From contig NC_134643.1 in NCBI RefSeq assembly GCF_030463565.1, forward strand, positions 127,454,309-127,518,308: a stretch of DNA of 64,000 nucleotides, written 5' to 3'. Under the pieces are notes generated by a model. The model ran no database searches, was not told where the DNA came from, and saw only the letters and a list, made by a program, of their open reading frames with translations. A program made the translations under genes and the position numbers. This document shows positions 1 through 11,700 of the stretch, piece after piece; within the stretch, counting starts at the first letter, position 1, and each line of letters opens with the position of its first letter. This stretch comes from Pelecanus crispus. Lineage: Eukaryota; Chordata; Aves; Pelecaniformes; Pelecanidae.

Positions 1-3000
1 TTAGTAACCTACAGCCAGCAAGCCCTTTGAACAATTTTACCAGCTCTCTGCTTGACGGCTGTTGGAACAAGGCACAAGCATGAGGAAAGAGAATCAATTT
101 ACGGTGTAATGTCAAAAAATTAATCGGAGAAGTCAACTCACGTACATTAGAACAGAGCTGTAGCTAGTAATCTCATCTAATCTACTCCCATGCCTATACT
201 TCACTGATCACCATGGTTATCTAAGCAGATCTTATCAAAGATCCTTAGCTATAGCAACCCCAGTAAATGCTACACAGCACAGCACAGTGAAGGGTGAGGT
301 CTTTGTAGCCATAGTTGCCATATGGGTCTGGGGGAGGAGCGTATCTGGTGCAAACTGGCTGTGACTTTGTTTCACGTGTCAGGGTGACATACACAGGCAC
401 GAAGGACCGTGCCACTGAGCGCGTGGGGACAGACCCTCTCTGAGTCCGCCAGGTCACTCACAGTTGAGCACTAATCACCATCAGTGGGGTAAGGGCACTG
501 CTTTAATGCTGTGGGTTAAGGTAAATTTAACTAGTCTTGTATGAGGGGGTAGGGTGAAGGGCGAGGAAGAGGAGAGGGAACGCTGAGTCGAAGAACAGTA
601 TTAGAGAAGCAACGGTGCAGAGACTGCAGGGCATGGATGAGAGATTTGGGTGTCTTATGGAAACTTTTCCTTGGAGAGTTTTTGAGATCCAACCTGTGAC
701 TAGGAGCACTGCTGATGCATTAACTGTTGCTATTAGAGAGTGCCTTACAGTTGAAAAACAGGAAAATTAATAAAGCTGCAGGACTTTAAAGTTCAACACA
801 TTGTTTGATGTTGTATTTAGCACTTTGGGCCGGCAAGCTGCTGTGTGGTCTGGGGTCAAGACCCTCATTATGCTGGTTCCTTTATATGAAGGGACCTCTC
901 TCCCTGCCCCGGGGAGCTTACAAGCTAGACAAAAATGCCATCCTCCTCCCTTTGCGGAGGAGGCACAGAAATCAGGTGATTTTCCCACAGCAAGGTAGAC
1001 AGGAGACGTTTGGAGTCAGGATAAGAATTTAGGAACAGCCTTGGCGGTTCAGACAGAGGGTTCACCAAGCCCAGGCTCAGAGGGAGGGAGGTCTTACATC
1101 CAGCCCCTCCACCTCCAAACAGCGCTGTGAAGGCACCTCTCCACACTCGTGCTGCGCTCGCTCCGTCTCCTTGCTCACGCATGAAGCGGTGGGACCTCTT
1201 AGCTGGCAGTGAGGGTGAAGGACCCCGGCAAGGGGTGCAGACCTGGTCCCACGGGTCAGGGGGCAGAAGGGGGAACATTCTGCATGCAGCGGTGAGCAGT
1301 GGGGTGTTTGTGGCCTCCCCTCATTCATGCCAAGAGGGTGACCTCAGTGCACAAGTACCTCCAGTGCGTGAGGCTGCAGCCTCACTTCTGGCTCCTCCAG
1401 AATCGCTTTTTGAGGCTTGATTTTTTGCACCCCATCATTTACAGTCTCCTTATCCAGGTGCAAATCACTGGATTTCTCCCTGTTTTCTTTCACCACAGGT
1501 CTCTAGCCCTCCTCGGTTAGGCAGGGATTCCAGTTTTGTCCAGGACGTGCTAGCCTGACCCTGAAGAAAAGTCAGTAGAGGCAGTAGCGGTACTGACCTG
1601 GCAGGAGAGCACTTAGACCGTGAAGGTGGTTCTCCCAAGGTGAGCCTCATCCCTTGCCCTCCGGCTGTGCCGACCCCTGTGCTTTCCCCAAATGTGGGCA
1701 GCTCGGCAGCATCACTGTGCTGTGGCTGTGGGGGGATAGCATCCCTGTTGTTCCCCAGAAAAAGAAGGAGAAAACCCTTTTTCTTCCACTCTCAGTGCCT
1801 GCCCCTGTGAGTGTAATCCTGTCTCTCCTGTCTCAGACTTTCTCTCCCAGCCTTGTGAAGTGCTGCCCCAGGGCTGTCCATGATCCACCTTGCTCCTGTT
1901 GCACGCCCCAAAGGCCAAAAGGATTGAGTGGAAAGTAATTGAAATCCACCTGAGAAGCAAATCCAGCGGCTCATTTGAGGGAGACTCCTCTCTGTGCTGT
2001 CCTGGGCAGTTTGGATGGAGAATTTTGTAGGAGAAGCTGATCTCTTTGGACCCTTCTGAGTACTCTTGGAAAACTTCTTCAGGTATTGCTTGCTTGCTGC
2101 CCCCAGGTACGTGGCAGTCAGAGGACTGAGAGGACAGCAAGGCAGGGAAAAGAGAGTTTGGTGGAAACCTTGGCAAATTTAGAGGGAGCCCTGCCAGTCA
2201 GACTGCTGTGTTCTGTGGTGGGGAGCCCATCACAACCGTTGTCTGATCTGGCCTTGGCCGGAGCACTGGGGGCCCTCCCAGCTGCCTGGCTGTTGGAAGC
2301 AGTCCCCCGGGGTGAGGCACTGGGTGTGCAGCAGGAGCTTGCCGATAAGGCTACGGGGACTGATTCATACGTGTTCAGAGGCTGCTTCCAGCTCAGCGCA
2401 GCTGACTGCACATTGGAGGTGCCAGCAGGCAGCGGTGAAACATCTGCAGGTCCTCCTGCCAGCATCTGTTGCAGCATTGGTGGTGGAGCACAGGCTGGTG
2501 CAGGCTCTTCCACAGCTGCATGGTTATCAGGAGGGATGGGTCAGCCTGCATGGAAAATGTTGAGAATCCCCTCCCTGTCTGGAGGAGGACGCGCTGTCTT
2601 CTGGCAGGAGGCAGCAGATCGCTAGTGGGTGTGTGCCTGGTGACAGAAAAGGCATATCCCTGAGGGAGAGGAAGAGCAGGGTATGCATACATGAGCTGCC
2701 CTATCTCCCCAGGTACGCTCCCAGCCTCCAACTTTCTTCAGCTCAGGGGCCTCCTGCGCCTTTAGTGGTTCACCAGTTTAGTACCCCTTATTGTATCTCT
2801 CCTCCAAGGACTTGTCTAGTGCCCCTTGAGCCCATGCAAATTCTTCGCATATGCTGTCCTCTGGAAAGCAGCTTGCAGATCTGCTATCCCCGTTGCATCA
2901 TTTTGTTTGTTTTCAGCCTGGCTCCAGCTGGCTTCATTTGGTTATGGTTTCCTGATGTAGCAGGTGCTTAGCTAACATTAGCTCAGCCACAGCGTAAGGG

Positions 3001-4059
3001 GCAGGTTTCCCTCCACCCCTCCCAGTGCTTATTTTGTTCCAACTCTAATACTTGCCTGACTGCATGGGAAGTGGATTGAACTTGCTCAAATGGCTGGGTT
3101 AGTAAGCTGGATCATTTTATCTTGCAATCAGAATTTGCAAGGGGAAATGAGGCTGCACGGCACAGATGGGAGCACAAGGTGGGAGGAGGGAGGGAAAGCA
3201 GGAAGGATAGGGTAGAAAGAGGATGGCAGAGGGTAAGGTTTCTCCCTCTCTGTAGCAGCAAAGTTGTTCAGCTCAAGCCTGCCATGGGACCATACCCTCA
3301 CAGTGGAGCTTTTTTATCAGCAAATATTAGACCTAAAAATAGCAGCTATTTCTGCCAGTGAACTAGAGCAGGAATATCACAGCAAGCTGTTGTGGGTGGG
3401 GGGAAAACCTCCTGCACATTCCCTTTGCTGTCTGCAGTTGAACTCTTCTCACAGCTCCACATTCACAGAAAAAGGAACATGCCAGATTTATACTGAGATA
3501 CATTTACAGAAGATATTTTGTTTAGGAAAAGAGCCCAGTCATAACAGCCTGCAGAAAGGCAAGGCACAGTACACCTACAACAAGCTTCTTGCTGCTTCCC
3601 TGTGTCAGACAGACCTCCCACCAAATCCAGAGGGAGTTCTCCTGGGCCAGCCATGCGTAAGAAGCGCAGGTGAACAGGCCGTTCCCATTACCCCACGGCA
3701 CGTGTAATGGGGGCTCTAGACTTTTTCTGCATCACCGTGCCCTGTGGTCTAGTAAAGAAGCAGATTGACGTGCAGTGATGGACACCTCCTGACAGCAGAT
3801 GTGCTGTTCTCGGTTAGCTTTCCATGACACCCCCACCGAAATAATCCCCGGACTCCGAAGGGCCTGGGGATGACCGGGTGAAAGCCAGTGCTGTAAATGA
3901 TGGACGCAGGAGCGCCTGCGAGCCTTCATTTGCTTTGCTGGGGCTCCCTCCGGTGGCCTTCAGCTAGAAGGGCTCACCCAACGCAGCGCTACAAATCCTT
4001 GGCAGAAATGGAGCTGGACATGATGCGGGACAGGGCTTCATTTCCCACGATGACCCTGC
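1..4059. other. Non-coding stretch, nothing recognised
   Basis: No exon with convincing coding character, no RNA gene and no clear repeat were seen. Open frames at 2086-2625 (+) and 2118-2513 (-) overlap each other in GC-rich DNA and have no recognisable domain. Confidence 0.5.
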
Positions 4060-4470
4060 TGACGGCATGAGGCGCTCGGGGTGGGCGTCGAGGGGCCGGC
4101 AGAGCACGTCGCGTGGCCCAGTGCAGGGGTGGCGAGTGACCCCCGTGCTTCCAGAAGCAGGAGAATCGCTTCCACAAGGCGGTGGGCCCAGGCTCCCCTC
4201 CTGTGAGCCCCAGCAGCCTGGGCAGGAGACCTGGGCTGCCCCAGTATTGGCACGTTAATCATGCAATTCGCTCCTTTGGAGTCTGCCTCTCCTTCTTCTG
4301 CTGTGTGGCTTCTCCCTGATGCGGCTGCCACACGGGTGCTGCTGCCCTGTCCCCCCCGGGACCCTCTGTGAGCAGCAGGGAGCCCCTGGCGGTGCCCTGC
4401 GCTTCGGGGAGCTCTCTGCCGGCGCGTGAAACAAGGCGCCGTGGGTTGTGCCGCCCGCGTTCACCTGAGT
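4060..4470. promoter_or_regulatory. CpG-rich block upstream of CRYAA
   Basis: About 13 CpGs lie in 4062-4200 and another 14 in 4315-4470, in otherwise CpG-poor DNA. The gap between them is ordinary. No TATA box or recognised exon accompanies it. It may be a second, weaker CpG island or simply a GC-rich unmethylated patch. Confidence 0.4.
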
Positions 4471-7400
4471 GCACAGATGCTGGGTGATGCTGGGGGAGGC
4501 TGATGTAGTTTAGGAGGTGTGGAGATCTTAGGGAAGGGGGCAGAAGATGCTTAAGAAGGGACTGGCATGTGGGATCCACTTTGCGGGAGGGAGGGATAAC
4601 TTGGGAAAGGCTGCCTGACCCTATAGCGGCATGGGAGCACTTGGAAAAGCATTACCAGACCAGCTGGAGTTGTGAGGTGACACCTCTGGGGAAACTCCTG
4701 GTGCAGAGAGAGGAGCGGGACGACTGCAGGGAGGCCCTGAGAGGGGATGGGAATGTGACACCTCAGGAGCTTGTGGGAGGAAAATGGGAGCCCCTTGCCT
4801 TGTGTGGTGCGCCTGGCCTGAAGATGCTGTGGCATGTGAGCTCTGCTTTCCCGGCTCCCTGCAGAGTCCCGCAGCATCAGGCAGTCCCTCCGGAGGCAAG
4901 TGGGCTGCAACAGGGCCTGCTTGCAACCCCTCTTGCTTCCCGGGGGGCCAGAGCTGGGCAAGGCAGGCTGCCATTTTGCCATGGGGTTTTGCTCAGCTCC
5001 CAGGGGTTCACTCTGCCCTGTACAGCTGCGCTGTCCAGATATCCGTGCTGTGGTGTGCTGTGCTCATCCTGCCTTCACACAAATTGTTCCGCAACGTGAG
5101 CAAGAGGTGGGGGCCAGCCCCAGTCAGGCTGTCCCTGTCCAGTGGGAATGCACAGGTATGTAACATGGACGGCAGACAAGCCTGCACGTGGGACTGTATT
5201 TCTGGTGTTTGTCAGAGAGCCTTAGTTACCAGAGGTAAAGAGGCTGAGGAGGAGATTCACCCTGCAAAAGCAATTGCAGTAGAAACCTGCCAGCAAGCGG
5301 GCTTTGAGGGGTAGTATGAGGTGAAGCCCAAGCCCCAGCTATCATTTCTCCACTGCCACCATTGCCTTTCAGAGGCCAGGTAAGCTGCCATGGGTCTGCT
5401 GACACATGCTGAAATCAGGGTCTGCTCTCTGTATCACATAGGTGCCTTGGAAAATTTTACCCAAAGCCAAGCTGCTTATTTTCAAAGCAAGAAGCTGTAA
5501 TCCTGTGAAAATATTATTTTCCAATTATGACTTGCAGAATGGCTGATGCAAATCTAATCGATCTGTTTAGTCAGTCCTGTGAAAGCACAAGCATCAAAGC
5601 AGCTGGCTTTGACGCAGCTGAAGAGCTGTGTTGCTTCATGTGAATTTTTCTCATTGTTGTTTTAGCCCTTAATTTCTGGGCAGTAACTGCAACAACAGAC
5701 TTCTTTGCTACCACCTGACTAAGGAACTGATGAGGCTTAGGAAAAAAGGTCAGTATTGTTAATGCTAAGTTATTTGCTATCTTAAAGCATTTCCCTGGAG
5801 CTTAGCAAGAAATAAATGTTCACAGCATCCAGCAGAACTCTTTTTTTCAGAGCAGGGGCCAAGATCGATAGTATTTACAGTGCTAGTTTTCACACTCAAA
5901 AGTAGCTCTAGCTGAAATAACACTAGCTTAGTAAGTAACACTAGGGGTGTAAATCTGCTGCAGGAAACCTATGCAGCACTGGATAGCTGTTGAAATGTCC
6001 CTTGGGTGTAGCACAACCAGGGTCCTGGAAAAGACCTACAAATCCGTGTCTGGATTAGCATAAGACAAGGGGAGTTTCCCAGGAGCCCAGTTTTAGAATT
6101 AGTTTTCAGAGCTGAGCAGTACTGAATGCTGGAGCAATACTAGACAACTATTCTCCCACAAAATTAAAAGCTATTTAAAACAACCACAGCAAGAGCATTA
6201 GTTTCTGCTAACTTTGTTGGTACAAGGTAGGGAGAGAGCTGGAAGGTGACAGTGTCATGAAGAGGGACCCTGAGCTCTGCTAGGACAGGGCAGCTGAAGC
6301 CACAGCATAGCTCAGCAGCTTGGCAACTGGCGTGAGGCTACTCAGGCATTTAGCTGATCCTCAATTAGAGAGGCTTCCCTGTCCCTTCAACTGATGCTGC
6401 TGAAAGGTTTTTTACCATTGCACCTCCTGTCACTTGGAACAGCTTTCCCGTAGCCCCGGGCACTCATTAGGCTCAGGTGTACACTGCTGCTGTCAGTTCT
6501 CTAGCCCATATTGCCTCTTGTTGTATTGAACAGCTAAAAGCTTCCCCATGGACCTGGCGGAGGAGCCCGGGCAGCTGCGGGCAGTGGGCTGGCAGCTGCA
6601 AAGGGACCTGGGGGTCCCTCGCCTCAGTCGCCCACGCCTCGCTCGCCCCCAGCTCCCAGCCTGCAGACACCCTCCAGCCAGATCTCAGAGAGACTGCAAG
6701 GGTGGGCTGGGAGCACATCGCAGCGGTCAGGAGACTTTACAGCCATGGTGTTGCAGCCTCCGTGAGCTGGTCTCATAGGTCCCAGTGATTTTCCAGGTCT
6801 CATCTACCACAAAAAAAAGGCCTGAATTGTATTCCTTTACTCTCCTCAACAAAACAAGAGATAAAATTACTGCTCATATTTGGAGATGCCCTTAGATTGG
6901 AGGGAGCCTGCAACAAGGGGCTCCCAGGCTCCACTTGACTCCTTGGCTCTGCCTGGGACTCCTCCGTGGGCCTGACACACCTCCAGGGAAGAGGTTATTA
7001 TCCAGAGGTTGAAAGTGGCTGGCTGCAACCCAACCTGACATGGGACATTTGAAATTATTTGAAAATGGCTGAATTGTTGGCCCAAGAAGTGCACACACTT
7101 GCTACAGTTTTTGAAAGAACAGTGCGAAAAAAGTTCTTTTGAAGCAAGTGGCATTTGTGATGTGTAATCAGGGTGTTCACCACCTTGAAACGGATGTTGA
7201 GGGAGGCATCTCCATGAGATGAAGAGGGAGTGCTGGTCTACCTTTGGAACAGTCATTAAAATGGACCGCTTTTGTCTTTGCAATGGAAGAATGGCAGCAG
7301 ATACCCACCCAAGCCCATTTCTGTGCACTTTTCCACACATGCTCTCTCTGCCCTTTGTCTCTCTCAACAAATCTGCAGCTACAATGATCACCCTAAGGCA

Positions 7401-8650
7401 AGATACATGGCACTTTAATCAGTATGCCAATGCCTACAAAAGAGCCTGCTTGTTTTTTTCCCCATATAAACTGCTTTCCTAAGCAGTTGTCTTCACTGGA
7501 ATGTCATGGGAATTTTGCTGTACTGTGTTTCTAGACCAGAAGTGGTTTTAAAGTCAGAGCTGCAAAAAATGTCCTGTTAGCAGTGCTTGCTTATTGAGCA
7601 GGTATGTTGATGCAGGCTCATTAACAGCTGCTATTGACTTAAATGTTCTACTAAATAGCTGAATCAACAAGGTCAAATGATACCACTGTCATTCTTCACT
7701 CTGTTTTGATGTGGTAGATGCCATGTGTCTGGTCCTGAGCACTCCTACAGTCCAGCTACAGGTTGAGAAAAGAAAAATTGCTGCTTAGTTCATCTTTCCT
7801 GGTGATTCCCCATCCTCAGTCTGTCGCTAACTGCGACCAGTTGAGCACAGAGTGCCACCTCCAGCACATATCACTGGGTGGGGGTGGAGCAGGCTTGCAA
7901 ATATGTCCCTCTGATTAGGGGGCTGATGGTGTGCCGGTCCCTCTTCCAGCACCGAGGCCTTGGGGCATTGCCCCAAAGCGCAGTCCTTGCCTGTAGACAG
8001 CAGAAGTCCGTGCAGCAACGAGAGCGGACGGGCTGCAGTGAGGTCCCCTCCCGTCTCTGCCTCCTTCTTGCAAAGGCATGATGCTGGATGTCGTGTGGGG
8101 GGTGTGTGCCACTTCTGGGCTAGCAGAGGACTTGGTGCAAAGGTCAGAAGATGCCACATGTAGGAGAACAGGAGCCTCCCTGGCCACGGATGCAGCAGCC
8201 ATGCTTAGAGAGCTGAGGAGGCCTCAAGCTACACATTTCAGCTCTGGATTTTGTACAACATAGGGCCTTTAGACTGAGGGTCACATAACATGGCTTTGCT
8301 CTGGAGCTGAGCTTCCCTTTGCTCTTGGAAGGGTTTAGCTTTGGCTGTTTGGGCCAGGGAAATGCACTCAGCTTGAGAAGTAAGCATGCAGGGGCAAGTT
8401 AAAACCAGTGCTTACCTCCAAAGATTACTGTCCCCTGGAAGATAGTAAACTAAAGAGGTGTGAAACTAGGCAGCAGCACCTGTGAAACCTCAGCTCTTTC
8501 CTTTGCACCTTCTTTTGTTTCACTGGTAACACCTCCTCCCTCCTTTTGCCTGTCTGTGCTGTAGGCCAGGTATTAGAAGAATATGGCACGTTGCCTGGGG
8601 GCTCCTTGGGCAAACCTAGTTGTCTGTGGCCCAGAATAAGCTGGAAGATG
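4471..8650. other. Non-coding stretch with one conserved-looking block
   Basis: 5430-5820 is a low-CpG, AT-rich block with several homeodomain-type ATTA/TAAT cores and an octamer-like ATGCAAAT at about 5547. It has the texture of a conserved non-coding element. The rest shows nothing I can name. Confidence 0.4.
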
Positions 8651-8735
8651 AACACTTTGAAAATCAGATCCTGGTTTAAGGGTGGATATGAAAGCTAAGC
8701 TCATTTGAAAATGAGCACCTATGTCTGTCCCTTAC
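8651..8735 (-). repeat. Remnant of an old amniote dispersed repeat
   Basis: The segment contains CTTTGAAAATCAG (8655-8667), then 'TAAGCTCATTTGAAAATGAG' and 'CACCTATG'. This pattern is familiar from a dispersed repeat common in turtles and other amniotes ('...GAAAATCTGGCCCT... GAGCACCTA...'). The reverse complement of the 13-mer recurs at 14590-14602 in the same window, which is direct internal support for a shared repeat origin. The family name is not assigned. Confidence 0.4.
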
Positions 8736-11700
8736 CTAGAGATTAATGTTCATAGAGCGAGCTGATGGGATGGATGAGATTCCTGACTAACACCAGTCAT
8801 CTTGTAGGCAGTTTGGGTGTTGGTGCTTTTCAGAAGTTCAAAAAAGTCTTTTACTAGGAACGGTAAAAACGACCCTGCTCAGCCCCTTCCAGAGTTGTGC
8901 ACATTTTCAGACCCTAGAGCATGTTTTGCCTGAATGCTTTGTAAAGCAAAAGCCAGCTCTGCAGTGTGGCAACCTATGGGAATAGATGCTAAATGGATGT
9001 AGAGCATATTGTGATCTCAACCGAAGACTGCGCATTGCTTCTGATATGTTGTGAACACACTGGAAAAATGGCCTGCGCTACAGTTTATGGAGATAAAAAG
9101 CATTTGCCAACTGCAGTAAGTCATGGAGCGGCCATGTCAAAACCTTTGCAATAACATTCACTGAAGAAGGGCAGCTTTTTTGAGGGCAACATCTCTTCTG
9201 ATTTGTATGAAGACATTTATTACATGGTGTTACAAGGGCTGCACTTTTACTTACATGGCCTGAAATTCTCAGGCTCTGGGAATCCCAAAGGGAGGGGACC
9301 AGTTTTCAGGAAGGGTGTCCTCATTTTCTCAAAGATATATGCCAGTCTTTTTTCATGCTTTTATTGATTAAAGCAGGTATTCTCTTTGCTGATTGTTCAG
9401 TTCTTCAACCAAGCTGGGTCCTTGCAGGTCGAGATAATCCAGTCCCCCTCATCAGGGCAGGGGGCTGAAATGAAGTGGCACAGCTGCAGCAGTGCACAGT
9501 GGCTGAAGGACTGTCCCATTCACAGTTGCAGCCTCTTGAAACGCTTGCCTTCGCAAAAGAAACCTCCAAATTCCAGAAAAAGATAGCACAAGAGGAGGAG
9601 CAGAGAGCACAGCGACTGGCGTGATGGCTGGTGTTAGTGGTGTGGGTTGGAAGAGGAGGGAGAAGGGTGCTGTGTGCCAGGCTAGGTTGTGAGACTCTTG
9701 GGAATGCTTTTCCCATCAGGAAACACCCCTTTGCCCTCTGCGGATGCTTTCTTTACACCCCTTATTGGGGGAGCACAGTGGGCAGTAAGCAGGTCCAGGA
9801 CTATAGCCAACATGGTAGTGCCTGGTTCCCCTTTTTCCCCCTTCCAGGGTAATTAGTACCAATGTCTGAATGTCTCCTTGCAGGTAAGACCTTCCCAGCT
9901 GGGAAGTACTGCCCATCCTAGGGAGGACCAGAGCTGATGGAGCCCCCAGGACCACATTTTGTTACCACAGGGAAGATTGAGTATCTACCCTCTTTCTCTC
10001 ATCCCTCTTGCCCTCAGGTCAAACCAGGGGCAGGAGCCAGCTTCCAACATAGGCTGGGACACTGCAGGAGGATGGCTACAACAGGGCCATAAAAGCAGTC
10101 AAATCTTCATGTCCTTCAGAGGATGATGGCCAGCTTTTTGCCGGGGTGTTGTGAAGAGCAAGCGGCTCTTTGGAAGTAACAACTTTTTTAGCTATGTGGA
10201 ACAGGACTGTAAAGCAAAACAGGCCCAGAGGAAGACTGAACAGCATTGACAAAAGGATTTAATCACTCAGCAGCACAGAAATACGCAGAGGTATCCCAGT
10301 GAATAAAATTGGGGAGTCAGAGGGGAGAGCTGGACAAGACTTCGGAGTGAGAAAGGAAGATTGGATGCACTCGGTCAGTGGCAAAACAGTGTAGCACTAG
10401 AAGAGGGTCACTTCTCAGGTAGCTCAGTGAGGCTGTAGAGCATTCCTCTTGTCATGCAGTAGGTGGAGAAAGAACACCAAGTGGTGGGCAACATTACTTA
10501 GCGCAAATTTTTATTTGCTTATCTGCCTGAATGCTATCAGAAGCCTCCAGAACCGCTCTCCTACATCCACAGCCGCTCATAGAGTGCGTTACTTAAATCT
10601 TTATAACTGAGAGCATCCTCAGTGGGTGACTGAAAAGCTCCTCTGTGATCTACAGGTCATTGTGTCACCCTTGTAAGTGAGAAATGTTTTGCATGGACTT
10701 TTGTGTTTGCATGCTGTGAGTTTAGATTTGGGGCCCTGCATTTAAAAATGATTGCTCTAAATTCCCCTCCTATTATTGCACCCACAGGTGCAGCTCCCCT
10801 CCTCTGCACCGCTCTTCCCAGCTGTAACATACAAAATTCCTCTATTTCTTTTACTCAACAGGTGCAGCGGGGATTTTTCTGTTTGCTTGTTTTTCCTCAC
10901 TGTGTTTGATCTCCCGCCTATAACCTTTTGACAAAATGCATAACGCATGTGGGGAGAAAAAAAAGAAAGGGAAAAGAAGGGATGCTTTAGACTGGAGATG
11001 CGGTAAGCATCTTTATCATTTAACCTTAATTATACACAGCAGAGCTATGGTTGTTGCATCAACTATCTGAAGTCCCATCCCATCTGCTGTGCCTGAGTGT
11101 AACACTTTCCTGTGGGTTAAAGTCTGGGAAATGTGAAGTTCTTCAGCTTGATTATCCCTTACTTAGTTTACGGCCTTCTCCTCAGGAGTGTGCTCCAGTC
11201 CCCGGCCCGTGTGCTCTGTTTACTTTGCAAGATCATAAGAGACATCAAGGGGATCGCTGGCTCGTACCAACTCCTTCCCCTCCTCTGGTGATGCAAAGCA
11301 GCCATAACCCTGCAGTGCATAACAGCTGAGCAGAACTGCTGAGAGCGGGCCTCGGCGTTGTTAGTGCACGCACACAGTGACGCACGCAGAGCCGGTCTCA
11401 GCATTTTATTCACCAGCCTATCGTGCTAATCTTTTTGCCGCTAACCTCCACCACCCTCATACTAATGCTCATCCTCACATGAGTGCACATGAACCCAGCA
11501 AGAGGATTTGGGAGCAGCTTAGACAAATGGTTCATTAGGGTCTTTCTCTGCCAAGTGATGTTTTTTTCTAAGGTTCCCATCACTGAGCTACTGTAAAAAT
11601 AAATTCTCCAAGCTGCCACCGTAACAGACTCATCTGGCATCCAGGCGTAAGGAATGGGGATTGTTATCCCATCAAGAGTTAGCTCTTTGCTCTCAGTTAG

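Noticed and set aside
2086-2625. 179-codon + strand ORF
   Set aside because: It overlaps a 131-codon ORF on the other strand, has no family resemblance and no splice signals that make a gene model.
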